Of a stretch of 64,000 nucleotides of DNA, positions 28,018 to 46,600 are shown piece by piece. Below the pieces are notes generated by a model. That model was not told where the DNA came from. It ran no database searches and saw only the letters and a list, made by a program, of their open reading frames with translations. Every line of letters begins with the position of its first letter. Position 1 is the first letter of the stretch. Made by a program: the position numbers and the translations under genes. Origin of the DNA: Streptomyces peucetius (lineage in GTDB: Bacteria > Actinomycetota > Actinomycetes > Streptomycetales > Streptomycetaceae); the NCBI RefSeq assembly GCF_025854275.1, contig NZ_CP107567.1:7812001-7876000 (forward strand). Direction: 5' to 3'.

Positions 28018-29290
28018 TCACCGCCGTAGGTGGGTTCGGCGGGCCAGGCGGGCGGGGGAGAAGGGGGCCGCGCGCGGGGCGGCTGTTGCGGGGTCGGTGA
28101 GGAGGTCGGTGATCAGGCGGCCGGTGGAAGGGCCGAGCATGTTGTGGCCCGTGGCGAGCAGGATGCCGGGGTGGCCGGGCAGGGTGCCGATGAGGGGGAG
28201 ACCGTCGGGTGTCATCGTGCGGGAGCCGACCCACTCCTCCTGGCGGTCCGCCCAGTCGACGTCGCGCAGGTAGGGGCGTACGGCGGCCACGAGGGCCCGG
28301 ATACGGCGCTCGCGGAAGCGGTCGTGGTCGCGGTCGAGCTCCATGGTGCCCGCGACGCGCAGTCGGCTGCCCATGGGAGTGAGGACAGCGCGTGCGGCGC
28401 CCAAGTGGACGACCCGGCTGGGAAGTTTCGGCAGGTCGACACTGAAGCTGTAGCCCTTTCCGGGATACATGCCGATGTCGACGCCCAGGTCCCGGCAGAT
28501 GTCCCGTGACCGGACCCGGCCGCGACGACGGTACGCCCGGCGGTGTAGGAGCCCGTTGTGGTGTGCACCTCCGTGCCGCCGCCGGGGCGCCGCGTACGCA
28601 TGGCCGTGACGCGCGCACCTTCGACGACACGTACGCCCTCGGCCCGTTCCAGGTCGGCCAGCTGGTCCACGAAGCGGAAGGGGTCCAGGGAGCGTTGGCC
28701 CTCTACGGCGAAGCCGGCCCGGGCGCCCGCCGCCAGGCAGGGTTCCTCTGCCGCGAGCTCCTCGTGGGTGAGGATGCCGCGTGCGTCGAGGGGCGCGCCC
28801 CGGCAGCGGTAGCCGGCGAGCGCCTGGGCCGCCGTCTCGGTGGAGGGGAAGGCGAAGAGGAAACCGCTCTTGTCGGTGGCGTCGCCGACGCCCGACGCTT
28901 CGAGCTCGTCGAAGAGCGCGAACGCGTTCGAGGCGAGCGAGGCCAGCGCCGCTGCCCCCGCCGCATGCCGACGAGCGCTGCTGTTGCCGGGTGAACCGCA
29001 CCAGGAACCAGCAGTTGGGCGCTGGCCTGGGGGTGGATGTACAGGGCGCTGTCCGGCCGGTGCAGGCCGCGCAGCGAGGGGCCGATGATGGCGGGGCCTG
29101 GCAGCGGCTCCACGAGATCGGGGCAGATTTCGCCCGCGTTCCCTCGTGAGGCGCCGCTGCCCACCCGGTCCCGTTCGAGGACGGTCACCTCGAAACCGGC
29201 GGTGCGCAGGTAGTGCGCGGTGCACAGTCCGACGAGTCCTCCAACGATGACGGTGACGGTGTGGGGGGCAGGGGACAGAAGGGGGTCACC
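28018..29290 (-). pseudogene. DadA-like FAD-dependent amino-acid oxidoreductase, multiply frameshifted
   Basis: Pieces of one protein of about 420 residues lie in order on the reverse strand but in changing frames. The N-terminal piece is VTVIVGGLVGLCTAHYLR...VTVLERDRVGSGASRGNAGE (FAD motif with one Gly short). Then come LYIHPQASAQ, WFLVRFTRQQ, a central SNAFALFDELEASGVGDATD segment and GARVTAMRTRRPG. The C-terminus contains GRDLGVDIGMYPGKG-like sequence (here CRDLGVDIGMYPGKGYSFSV) and GLPLIGTLPGHPGILLATGH. At least four frame changes (near 29283, 29060-29000, 28970 and 28515) and no usable start codon indicate a pseudogene or poor sequence. The 27790-28017 gap has nothing recognisable. Confidence 0.75.
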
Positions 29291-29402
29291 GGTCGCCTGC
29301 CTCGCGCATCTCCTGGAGGTAGACGCGGGTCCCGACGACGGCGATGACCAGGGCCGCCGCGATGACGATCACGGGGACGGCGTAGAGCAGCAGGGTGTAC
29401 AT
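29286..29402 (-). CDS. Small single-helix membrane protein
   Basis: A 38-residue ORF: MYTLLLYAVPVIVIAAALVI then AVVGTRVYLQEMREAGDR. It has one membrane helix followed by a charged cytoplasmic tail. The ATG lies two bases after the stop of the Na+/solute symporter reading frame, and its end abuts the oxidoreductase pseudogene. The tight spacing suggests a former operon symporter - small protein - oxidoreductase. The ORF itself is intact although both neighbours are damaged. Confidence 0.55.
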   Translation of the reverse strand: MYTLLLYAVPVIVIAAALVIAVVGTRVYLQEMREAGDR

Positions 29403-29404
29403 GG

Positions 29405-30040
29405 TCAGTTGCCTTCCTGGGCGAGGGCGGGTGCGGGCTCCGGGTCGACACGGAGGTCGACGTCGGCGGCGAGGTCGAGGCGGTCGTGCCGCGAGCCGAA
29501 GGCGTAGGCGAGCGCGTACGCCACGATGTTGACCGCGACGCCGACGATGAGCGCGGTGATGCCGAAGGGCTCGTTCAAGCCCCACAGCCACATGCTCATC
29601 GCGGTGCCGCCCGCGACGATGGACACCACCTCTGCGATACGGCTGCGCAGGCCGAACACCACGCCGGCGACGAGCGGGACGACGACCGTGGGTGCCCACA
29701 GGTTGTACGTCAGCAGCAGCGCGTCGATGATCGACGGCGCGGAGAGCGCGAAGATCACCACCGCGACGCCCACCACCAGGGTGACCAGCCGCTGCACCAG
29801 CAGTCGCCGGCGGTCACTCGCCGCCGGACGCAGTAACGGGACGTAGATGTCCTTGGTGAAGGCGACGGCGGTGGAGTTGAGGTACGAGTCCGCCGTGGAC
29901 ATGATCACCGCCAGCCGGGGCGGCCAGGACGAGCCCGGTGATGCCGACCGGCAGCAGATTCGCGGCGACGGTAGGCAGCGCGCTGATCTGCCCCTTGAGC
30001 AGGGCCAGGAACAGGACGGGTGAGACCGCCGCTCGGCCGT
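29405..30040 (-). pseudogene. Sodium:solute symporter (SSS family), truncated and frameshifted
   Basis: The C-terminal 167 residues are intact: IMSTADSYLNSTAVAFTKDI, the family's signature helix region, followed by several membrane helices. About 45 further residues (SPVLFLALLKGQISALPTVA then ANLLPVGITGLVLAA) lie upstream in a different frame, with the shift near 29905-29915. The N-terminal half of a normal symporter of about 500-550 residues is absent. Its place is taken by the 3' end of the phosphopantetheinyl transferase gene at 30047. This is the boundary between the patchwork region and the biosynthetic locus. Confidence 0.8.
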
Positions 30041-30046
30041 GGCCGA

Positions 30047-30718
30047 TCACCCGCCCGGACGCGCTCCGGGAACGGAAATGGCAGTGATCAGCAAACCGTC
30101 ATGGGCAAGCCATCGGCCTTCCAGGCGGCTGGGCAACGCTGCTTGCGGAGGGTGGTCCGGCAATCGGAGCCGGGCGGTGAACCTGCCGGTGTCCGGATCG
30201 ACGGAGATATCGGCGTCCTCGAATTCCAGGCGTTGTCCTGTGCATGGATACCAGCTTTTGTAGACGGCTTCCTTCATGCTGAACAGCAGGTGATCCCAGT
30301 GAACTCCAGGCGCGGTGCGGTTCAGTACGCGCACCCTGCGCTGTTCCCCGGGCAGCGCGATGGATTCCAGGACCCCTTCCGGCAGCGGCGTGTTGGGTTC
30401 GGCATCGATTCCCAGCAGCATCATGTCGGTGGTGCGGGCGATTGCGGCTGCGCGGTATCCGGCGCAGTGGGTGATACTGCCGACGACACCCTCGGGCCAT
30501 TGAGGAGCGCCGTGGCGGCCGGGGAGTACGGGGCGCGGCGGCAGGCCGAGAATGCCCAGGGCCTCGCGGGCGCATCGCCGGGCGGTGGAGAACTCACGCT
30601 GCCGCGCTGCCACCGATGTCTCGATGAGCCGGCTCTCTTCCGGAAAGAGATCCGTTCCCGGAAGGTCGGCGAATGCCTCGGAGACTGCGACGCCGGCCGG
30701 GAGGATGCGTTCGATCAC
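30047..30718 (-). CDS. Sfp/PptT-type 4'-phosphopantetheinyl transferase
   Basis: A 223-residue enzyme that transfers phosphopantetheine from coenzyme A to the active Ser of carrier proteins. Family motifs are in order: VVGSITHCAGYRAAAIART, LLGIDAEPN (Mg2+ site Asp), and FSMKEAVYKSWYPCTG (W/F-S-x-KEA-x-K). The start is the GTG at 30716-30718, which overlaps the metallophosphoesterase stop as GTGA; an upstream in-frame start within that gene would add a non-homologous Arg-rich stretch. It is the last gene of the four-gene operon and is expected to activate the ACP domains of the PKS starting at 35,135. Confidence 0.92.
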   Translation of the reverse strand: MIERILPAGVAVSEAFADLPGTDLFPEESRLIETSVAARQREFSTARRCAREALGILGLPPRPVLPGRHGAPQWPEGVVGSITHCAGYRAAAIARTTDMMLLGIDAEPNTPLPEGVLESIALPGEQRRVRVLNRTAPGVHWDHLLFSMKEAVYKSWYPCTGQRLEFEDADISVDPDTGRFTARLRLPDHPPQAALPSRLEGRWLAHDGLLITAISVPGARPGG

Positions 30719-31572
30719 GAGTTCCGTCCACCGGGTGCGGGCGCCGACGGCAGAATGCGGCGCAGCCCTACGTCGGGGTGGCCGGACCGGCGCCATTCAC
30801 GTGGGTAGCCGACGGAGACCTCCTCGAACCTCACGCCGTCGTGCCAGGTGGTGCGCGGGATGTGGAGGTGCCCGTAGACGACGGTGTGTGCCCGGAAGCG
30901 GCGGTGCCAGTCTGAGGTGCGCACGGTGCCGCACCACTGCGCGAACTCGGGGTATCGCAGGACGCGGGTGGGATCGCGGACGAGCGGATAGTGGTTGATG
31001 AGCACGGTCGGCAACGTCGGATCGCATTCCGACAGACGCCGCTCCGTCTCCGCGACTCTCGCGTGACACCAGGCTTCCCGGCTGGGGTAAGGATCGGGGT
31101 GCAGGAAGTATTCGTCGGTGCACACGATGCCCCGGCTGTGGGCAAGGGCCAGTGACGCCTCTTTGGTGTCGGTGCCCGGAGCCCGGAAGGTGTAGTCGTA
31201 GAGAACGAACAGCGGCGCCACCGTGACCGGTCCGCCTGGCCCGTTCCATATGGCGTACGGGTCCTCCGGAGTGAGGATGCCGAGACTTCTGCACATGTCC
31301 ACGAGGTGCTCGTAGCGTTGCTGCCCGCGTAGTTGCAGCGTGTCCTCGGCACATGTCCACAATTCGTGGTTTCCAGGAGCCCAGATGACCCGGGCGAACC
31401 TGTCACTCAACGTAGCCAGCGCCCAGGCGATGTCGTGGGAGAACTCTCCCACGTCACCGGCGACGATCAGCCAGTCCTCATCGGACACCGGCCGCAGACC
31501 CTCCACGATCTTGCGGTTGTCCGGGTGATTGACATGGAGGTCGCTGATGGCCAGCAGGCTTCCCCGACTCAT
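30715..31572 (-). CDS. Metallophosphoesterase, PptH-like
   Basis: A 285-residue calcineurin-type phosphoesterase with the full metal-site series: ISDLHVNH (residue 9 on), [25 protein letters not shown] and [10 protein letters not shown]. It overlaps the B12-binding subunit gene as ATGA at its start and the phosphopantetheinyl transferase as GTGA at its end. In Mycobacterium tuberculosis the equivalent neighbour of PptT is PptH (Rv2795c), a phosphopantetheinyl hydrolase that removes the cofactor from carrier proteins. Gene order and motifs make the same job likely here. This is inference; substrate specificity cannot be read from the sequence. Confidence 0.85.
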   Translation of the reverse strand: MSRGSLLAISDLHVNHPDNRKIVEGLRPVSDEDWLIVAGDVGEFSHDIAWALATLSDRFARVIWAPGNHELWTCAEDTLQLRGQQRYEHLVDMCRSLGILTPEDPYAIWNGPGGPVTVAPLFVLYDYTFRAPGTDTKEASLALAHSRGIVCTDEYFLHPDPYPSREAWCHARVAETERRLSECDPTLPTVLINHYPLVRDPTRVLRYPEFAQWCGTVRTSDWHRRFRAHTVVYGHLHIPRTTWHDGVRFEEVSVGYPREWRRSGHPDVGLRRILPSAPAPGGRNS

Positions 31573-32015
31573 ATTCCGCCCGTCCGTTCCCGGCCCGCCA
31601 GGACATGGGCACTGTCTTTGCCACCGGCCCGGCCCCGGAGCCAGTCCACGACCTTCTGCGTGGGCGTCCCCGGGGTGAAGATCTCAGCCACCCCCAGCTC
31701 CTTGAGCGGGGCGATGTCCGCCTCCGGAACGATGCCGCCGCCGAAGACCTCGATGTCCGCAGCGTCACGTTCCCTCAGCAGGTCGACCACTTTGGGAAAG
31801 AGCGTCATGTGCGCCCCGGACAGGATCGACAGGCCCACGAAGTCGGCGTCCTCCTGGATCGCGGTGCTCACGATGTGCTCGGGCGTCTGGTGCAGACCGG
31901 TGTAGACGACCTCCATCCCGGCGTCGCGCAAGGCCCGTGCGATGACCTTGGCCCCGCGGTCGTGACCGTCGAGACCGGGCTTGGCCACGACGATCCGGAG
32001 CTGATTCCTCATCAT
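31569..32015 (-). CDS. Cobalamin-binding small subunit of acyl-CoA mutase
   Basis: A 148-residue free-standing B12-binding domain. The motif [20 protein letters not shown] contains D-x-H-x-x-G with the His that ligates cobalt; SILSGAHM and [12 protein letters not shown] complete the site. It resembles IcmB/MCM C-terminal domains and pairs with the large subunit encoded 25 bp upstream. The first of two adjacent ATGs (32013-32015) has AAAGGA before it. Its stop overlaps the metallophosphoesterase ATG as ATGA. Confidence 0.92.
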   Translation of the reverse strand: MMRNQLRIVVAKPGLDGHDRGAKVIARALRDAGMEVVYTGLHQTPEHIVSTAIQEDADFVGLSILSGAHMTLFPKVVDLLRERDAADIEVFGGGIVPEADIAPLKELGVAEIFTPGTPTQKVVDWLRGRAGGKDSAHVLAGRERTGGI

Positions 32016-32040
32016 TGCGTCGTCCTTTCTCACAGCGGGA

Positions 32041-33621
<1,581 letters not shown>

Positions 33622-35078
33622 GTGACTCTGCCTCCATGTGAATGCCTCCCAGTGACGAACTCGGTGTGCTGCGGCGGCTTCCCCGAAGCCGAGAAGGGCT
33701 GTTGGTACGGTCACGCGCCCTGCGAACGCGAAGGAGCGTCACAGGTGCCGGCGGTGGGGGGGCACGGAATCGGGGGTGCGTTGCTGGCGCCGTCGGCCGG
33801 CGGTGGTGCGGAATCAGGCGGGTCGGGATGGTGGTGCGGTGCCGGGCAGAAGCGGCGCACGGACGACGACGAGGGCGTCGTCGACCTCTTCGGCGGCGGC
33901 GCGCGTCACCTTCGGCGGCGAAGGGGAGGGTGCTCGGCTCGCCGTGCACAACTCGACCGTCGCGGGCGCGCAAGGCGTCGGCTTCGGCAATCCGGCGATG
34001 GAAGATGACGTTGGCCGCATCCGCACCTTGACCGCGGCCCGGCAGGGCCCTGCGTAGCTGAGGCCGGCGCCGATGGACCGAGACCATAACGACCGAGGCG
34101 CCGTTTCAGCTTGGAACATAGAAGACCGTCATTCCTTGCGTCAATAGCTGCCGGGCACGAAAGCCGGTTCAGGCTGTCGACCGTGCGGTCGCACGTGCGG
34201 ATCGGCTGTCCGCTCGTACTTCGTCCGGGCGCGCATTCTCGGCGGACGATGCCGACCTGGCGTTACTCGGGGAAACCCTTGCTGAGGCGTAGCGCCCGCA
34301 GCGGCGCGCCATGCGGGGGGACGTATTCCATTCGTGTGCTGGTGCAAGATTGAACTTAATTGGCGCCACCGCGCGGCCCGGGAAGCACTCTGTGACGCAG
34401 AAGTAAATATTGGTGTCGCCGCCGATTAGCGGAATGCCGAGCTCCTCCCCCGAGCACACGCGAAAGCCGCAGGTCAGGACGTGACGCCGGCCCTCCTGGT
34501 CGACCCAGGAGACTCCGCAACTCGCCGACACGCCACGGGGTGTTGGCCGGTCGGGCTTTGACGAAGCGGTCACTCTTCGCCATACTCATTTTCAGGTTGG
34601 CTAGATCGCACGTTCGGGGGATCGGGGGTTCGGGGGAGCCGTCGCTTGGTTGCTTCGCTGTGGTGAATTCGACTCATCAGAGCCCGCAAGCGGCATGGCT
34701 TGAACACGGGGAAACATAGGGGGAATAAGCCCGGGCACAAGTGTGTCCCGTGATGCTTTGGAGAAACGCTGTCGCCCGGCCGGCATCCGGCGCGCGCTCG
34801 GTCTGTTTCAGTGTCCGCAGCCATGCCTGAACGGCACCGCGATCTCCAAAGCCATCACTGCGGTATGCGGCGATAAACCAAGCCGCGCGACCTTGAGACC
34901 ACAACGACCTTTTGAATGACGCTGCTCTTGTCGAGTGGCTGACGACTGGTGCCGTCCACCGGCCCGGTCCAATAAACACACCCTCTTACGTACGGCTCAG
35001 TGACGGTGCGGTCGCTGTGTCTATTGCGGCATGGCCCGACGAACCCTGATTCGGACGGCCAGGAGGAAAGGACGTGAC
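33622..35078. other. Long intergenic region upstream of the PKS genes
   Basis: About 1.45 kb between the divergent mutase operon and the PKS genes. No gene is firmly supported. Two minus-strand stretches look weakly coding: 33,940-34,087 (VIFHRRIAEADALRARDG and HGEPSTLPFA, vaguely methyltransferase-like) and 34,380-34,589 (a Cys-rich frame that seems to need one frameshift). Both could be relics. Around 34,330-34,440 the G+C content falls clearly. The region must contain promoters for the mutase operon and the PKS operon. Confidence 0.4.
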
Positions 35079-35132
35079 ATGAGAGCTGTCCAGAACGTGG
35101 TCGCCGCCATGCGCTCGGACGTGGAGGAGTAG
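35079..35132 (+). CDS. Possible 17-codon leader ORF before the first PKS gene
   Basis: ATG 35079 reads [17 protein letters not shown] and stops at 35130-35132, two bases before the PKS start codon. It has AGGAGGAAAGGA upstream. Its last codons (GTGGAGGAG) double as the ribosome site of the PKS gene, so translation of one could feed the other. The same frame is open from ATG 35031 (33 residues). No homologue is recognisable. Confidence 0.35.
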   Translation: MRAVQNVVAAMRSDVEE

Positions 35133-35134
35133 GC

Positions 35135-40645
<5,511 letters not shown>

Positions 40646-40697
40646 AACCCCCAGTGCTCGGACGAGACCGGACGACTACCTCAGAAAGAACATGGTC

Positions 40698-43600
40698 ATG
40701 AGTGGTGACAGCAACGACCTCCAGCAGGGGAAGCTCGTCGAGTCGCTGAGGCGGGTCGCCGTGGATCTCAGCGCGACCAAGGCCCGGCTGCGCGAGTACG
40801 AGGACCGAGCGAGCGAGCCGTTGGCGATCGTCGGTATGAGCTGCCGATATCCGGGAGGGGTGACCTCGCCGGACGACTTGTGGGCGATGGTGACCGAGGG
40901 GCGCATCGGCACATCGGAGTTCCCCGCCGACCGCGGTTGGGACCTGGACCGGCTCTACAACCCCGATCCGGACAACCCCGGCACCGCCTACACCCGTGAG
41001 GGCGGGTTCGTGGAGGGCGCCGGTGAGTTCGACGCGGAGTTCTTCGGACTGAGCCCGCGCGAGGCGATGGCGATGGACCCGCAGCAGCGGCTGCTGCTGG
41101 AGGCCGCGTGGGAGGCGTTCGAGGACGCGGGTATCGACCCGACGTCCCTGCGCGGCAGCGACACGGGTGTCTTCTGCGGCGTGATGTACCAGGACTACGG
41201 GTTCGTCGCAGGGACGAGCGCCCGGCGGTCCGAGATCGAGGGATACCTGACGATCTCCTCGGCCGGCAGTGTCGCGTCCGGCCGGATCTCGTACACGTTC
41301 GGGTTCGAGGGACCGGCCGTGACGGTCGACACCGCGTGCTCGTCCTCACTCGTCGCGATGGACGTCGCGGCCAAGGCTCTGCGCTCGGGTGAGTGCTCGA
41401 TGGCACTGGTCGGCGGCGTCACCGTGCTCGCCCGGCCGAACGTCTTCATCGAGTTCAGCCGCCAGCGCGGGATCTCGCCGGACGGGCGGTGCCGGTCGTA
41501 TGCGGCCGCCGCCAACGGCACGGGTTGGGCCGAGGGCGTGGGACTGGTCCTGCTGGAGCGGCTGTCGGAGGCGCGTCGCAAGGGTCATCGTGTGCTGGCG
41601 GTGCTGCGTGGCAGTGCGGTGAATCAGGACGGTGCGAGCAACGGTCTGACCGCGCCGAACGGTCCCTCGCAGGAACGGGTGATCCGCCAGGCGCTCGCCA
41701 ATGCGGGTCTGCGGCCGTCCGAGGTGGACGCGGTCGAGGGCCACGGCACCGGCACGAAGCTGGGTGACCCGATCGAGGCGCAGGCGCTGCTGGCGACCTA
41801 CGGCCGTGAGCGGGACGGGAGCGGCGCGCTGATGCTGGGGTCCGTCAAGTCGAACATCGGTCACACCCAGGCCGCCGCGGGTGTGGCCGGTGTGATCAAG
41901 ATGGTCATGGCGATGCGCCACGGCGTGCTGCCGGCCACGCTGCACGTGGACGAGCCGTCGCCGCACGTGGACTGGGCCTCGGGCGAGGTCGAGCTGCTGA
42001 CCGAGGCCCGGGAATGGCCCGCCTCGGAGCAGCGTCCCCGCCGTGCGGGGGTCTCCTCCTTCGGCGTGAGCGGCACCAACGCGCACGTGATCCTGGAGGA
42101 GGCGCCCGCCGAGGAGAGCGTCGACGCCCCGGTCGAGGCCACCGAGTCGCCCGTGGTGCCGGTACTGGTGTCGGCGCGCAGTGAGGCGGCGTTGCGGGAG
42201 CAGGCCGACCGTCTGCGGGCGTATCTGATCGCCGAGCCGGAGGTGTCAGTCGCGGACACGGCGTTCTCGTCGGTGACGACGCGGGCGCAGCTCGAGCACC
42301 GTGCCGTGGTGGTCGCCACGGACCGGGGTGCGCTGCTGAGCGGTCTGAGTGCGCTGTCGTCGGCGGAGCCGGCCGGGCATGTGGTCGAGGGCCGTGCGGT
42401 CGGTGGCAAGCCGGTGTTCGTGTTCCCGGGTCAGGGGGCGCAGTGGGCCGGTATGGCGGTGGAACTCCTCGATTCCTCTTCGGCGTTCGCCGAGCAGATG
42501 GCGGCGTGTGACGAGGCGCTGTCCGCGTTTGTGGACTGGCGTGTGGTGGATGTGCTGCGTGAGGTGGAGGGTGCGCCGTCGCTGGAGCGGGTGGATGTGG
42601 TCCAGCCGGTGTTGTGGGCGGTGATGGTTTCGCTGGCGGGTCTGTGGCGGGCCCATGGGGTGGAGCCGTCGGCGGTGGTGGGGCACTCGCAGGGCGAGAT
42701 CGCCGCCGCGTGTGTGGCGGGCGGGTTGTCGTTGGAGGACGGTGCGCGGGTGGTGGCGTTGCGCAGCCGTCTGGTGCGTGAGCGTCTGGCCGGCCTGGGC
42801 GGCATGGTGTCGGTGGCGCTGCCGGTGGAGCGGGTCGAGGAGCTGCTCCTCCCGTTCGAGGGCCGGGTGTCGGTGGCGGCGGTGAACGGCCCGGCGGCGG
42901 TGGTGATCGCGGGCGAGCCGGGTGCGCTGGACGAGATCGTCGCCGGCTGTGAGCGCGAGAGTATCCGGGCGCGTCGGGTGGCGGTGGACTACGCCTCCCA
43001 CTCGGTGCAGGTGGAGACCATCGAGGCGGAACTGCTGAAGGTCCTGGCGCCCCTGACGCCGGTGTCGGGACGCGTGCCCTTCTACTCCACGGCCATGGGC
43101 GGGTTTGTCGACACCGCGACGTTGGATGGCTCGTACTGGTACGGGAATCTGCGCGGCCGGGTCGGTTTCGAGCCTGCCGTGCGGGCTCTGGCGGACAACG
43201 GGACGGGGTGTTTCCTGGAGATGTCGCCGCATCCGGTGCTGGCGATGGCGGTCGAGGAGACCCTGACCGCACACGGCGTCCAGGACCGTGTCGGCGTGGT
43301 GGGTTCCCTGCGGCGTGGTGAGGGTGGTCTGCGCAGGTTCCTGCTGTCCCTGTCCGAAGCCCACACCGCCGGCATCCAGGTCGACTGGACCGTCCTGTTC
43401 GACGGCAGCGGCGCCAAACGCGTGGAGCTCCCCACATACGCCTTCCAGCGCGAACGCTACTGGCTGACCAGCACCGTGGGCGCGGGTGACGCTGCTGCGG
43501 CCGGCCTGGTCCGGGTGGACCATCCGGTGCTGGGCGCCGCGGTGCAGATCGGCGACCGTGACGAATGGGTGTTCACCGGACGGATCTCGCAGGACACCCA

Positions 43601-46600
43601 GCCCTGGACCCGCGACCACATGGTCTTCGGGATGGTCCTGGTGCCCGGTGCCGCACTGGTGAAGATGGCGATCGCCGCCGGCCGCCAGGTGGGCTGCCCC
43701 GTCCTTGGTGAACTGGTGCTGGAAGCACCGCTGGTCCTGTCCGAGGACGCGGCGCTCCACGTTCAGGTCACCGTGGCAGGTGCCGCACAGGACGGCCGCC
43801 GCGAGGTGGCGATCTACTCCCGCCCCGAGGGCATGACCGAAGAAGAGCTGAGAGAAGCGACCTGCCACGGGCGCGGCTGGCTGACCCCCCAGGCCGATCC
43901 GACCGTACCGTTCCCGGCCCAATGGCCGCCTGCCGGTGCCCACCCCGTCGCCGTCGACACCCTGTACCCACGGCTGGCAGACATCGGCCTCGACTACGGG
44001 CCCCTGTTCCAGGGCGTGCGCGCCGCATGGCGGGCCGGTGACGACGTCTACACCGAGATCGCACTCCCGGACGACACCGACAGCGCCGGCTTCGGCTGTC
44101 ACCCGGCACTGTTCGACGCCGCGCTGCACGGTGGCATGCTGTCCAAAGAGGCCGGATCGTCGGTGGATCTCCCGTTCTCGTGGTCCGGCGTGCGGCTCGG
44201 TGAGGTCGGTGTGACCCGGGCACGCGTGCGGATCGCCCCGGCCGGCAACTCCGCCCTGCGGATCGACGTGGTCGCCGAGTCCGGGGCAACGGTCCTGGCC
44301 GTCGACGCCCTCGGACTCCGTCCGCTGGATCCTGTGCAACTCGACCGTGCACAGGGCACGAAGAACTCACTGTTCCAGGTGGACTGGGCTGAGATCCAGG
44401 CCGCGCCTGCCGCGTCGGCTCGGGTTGAGGTGCTCGGTGAGGAGTTCGCCGATCTGCAGGCGTTGGAGCTGGCGCTCGCCGAGGGTGCCCGGGCGCCTGA
44501 GGTGGTCGTCGCCCTGATGGGGGCGCACACCGGTGAGGTGGCCGAGTCGGTGCGGGCGGCCGCGGCCGAGGCGCTGGCGCTGGTGCAGCGGTGGCTGGCC
44601 AGTGAGTGGCTGGGGGAGGCGCGGCTGATCGTGGCCACCCGTAACGGCATCGGTGTCGGTGACGAGGTGCCGGATGTGGCCCACGCTCCGGTGTGGGGTC
44701 TGGTGCGCAGTGCGCAGTCGGAGCATCCGGGCCGGTTCCTGCTCGTGGACCTGGACGACAACGAGGTTCCGGAGTGGGGTTCGCTCCTCGGTCTCGACGA
44801 GCCGCAGTTGGCGGTGCGTGGTGGACGGTTGTTGGCGCCGCGGTTGGGTCGTGCGGGTGCGTCGTTGCCGGCGGGTGAGGCGTGGCGGTTGGCGGTGGGC
44901 CGGGCGGGTTCGCTGGAGGATCTGGCGCTGGTGCCGTCCGAGGGCGGGCGTGCGCTGGGTGTTGGCGAGGTCCGGGTGGGTGTCCGTGCGGCGGGCGTCA
45001 ACTTCCGTGACGTGCTGATCGCGTTGGGGATGTATCCGGGCGAGGCGCCGCTGGGCAGTGAGGCTGCCGGTGTGGTGCTGGAGGTCGGCGCAGGGGTCAC
45101 GGATCTGAAGCCGGGCGACCGGGTGTTCGGCCTGATCACAGACGCATTCGGTCCGGTGGCGGTGGCGGACCGGCGGACGATCGTACCGATGCCGTCCTGC
45201 CTGACATTCGCACAGGCCGCGGCCGTGCCAGTGGTGTACCTGACCGCGTACTACGGCCTGGTCGACCTCGCCGGTCTGCACTCCGGTGAACGACTGCTGG
45301 TACACGCCGCGGCCGGCGGTGTCGGTATGGCCGCCGTCCAGCTGGCCCGTCACTTCGGTGCGGACGTGTTCGCGACCGCGAGCGCCCACAAGTGGCACGC
45401 GGTACGGGAGCTGGGCGTCGCGGACGAGCGCATCACCTCGTCACGCGACCTCGCATTCCGCGAGGCATACCTAGAGCTGACCGGCGGCCAGGGCGTGGAC
45501 ATCGTCCTCAACGCCCTGGCGGGCGAGTTCGTCGACGCCACACTCGACCTGCTGCCCCGCGGTGGCCGGTTCATCGAGATGGGCAAGACCGACATCCGCG
45601 ACCCCGAGGTCATCGCCGGCGCGCACCCCGGCGTGCGGTACCGCTCCTACGACCTCCTCGAAGCAGGCCCGGCGCGGATCCAGGAGATGCTGACCGAGAT
45701 CACCGCCCTGTTCGAGCAGGGCGTGCTCACGCCCTCACCGATCCGGACATGGGACGTGCGCCGAGGCCGCGAGGCGCTCCGGTTCCTGCGCGAGGGCCAC
45801 AACATCGGCAAGGTCGTCCTGACAGTCCCGCAGTCCCTGGACCCGGACGGCACGGTGCTGATCACCGGTGGCACCAGCGGACTCGGTGCACTGTTCGCCA
45901 AGCACCTGGCCGAGCACCACGGGGCGCAGCAACTGCTGCTGGTCAGCCGTCGCGGCGCGGCCGCCGACGGTGTCGCGGAACTCGTCGCCGAGCTGGCGGC
46001 GGCCGGCGCCACGGTGCGGGTCGAAGCGTGCGACGTGTCCGACCGGAACCAACTCGCCGGACTGCTCGCGTCGCTGGAGCAGCCGCTCACGGCGGTCGTA
46101 CACGCCGCAGGCGTACTGGACGACGGCGTGATCGAGGCGATGACCGCCGAGCAGATCGAGCGGGTGATGCGCCCGAAGATCAACGCGGCGTGGAACCTGC
46201 ACGAACTCACCGCGGACCTGGAGCTGTCGGCATTCGTGCTGTTCTCCTCCGCCGCGGCGCAGCTGGGAAACCCGGGGCAGGCGAACTACGCGGCGGCCAA
46301 CGCCGCTCTGGACGCGCTCGCAGCCAAACGCCGCTCCCAGGGCCTGCCCGCCACCTCGCTGGCCTGGGGCCTGTGGGCCGACGCCACCGGCATGACCGGC
46401 GAACTGGACGAGGCAGATCTCGCACGCATGCAGCGAACCGGAGTCGGCGCGCTCCCCGCCGAGCTCGGACTTGAGCTCTTCGACACCTCCCTCGCATCGG
46501 ATGCAGCGCTGCTGGTCCCGGTGCGTCTTGACCTGGCTGCACTGCGCATCCAGGCGAGGGACGGGATGCTGCCCGCCCTGCTGCGCGGACTGGTCCGCGC

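Noticed and set aside
33940..34087. Methyltransferase-like peptide on the minus strand upstream of the PKS
   Set aside because: Only about 50 residues fit loosely, with no SAM motif and no continuation in any frame; too weak to call.
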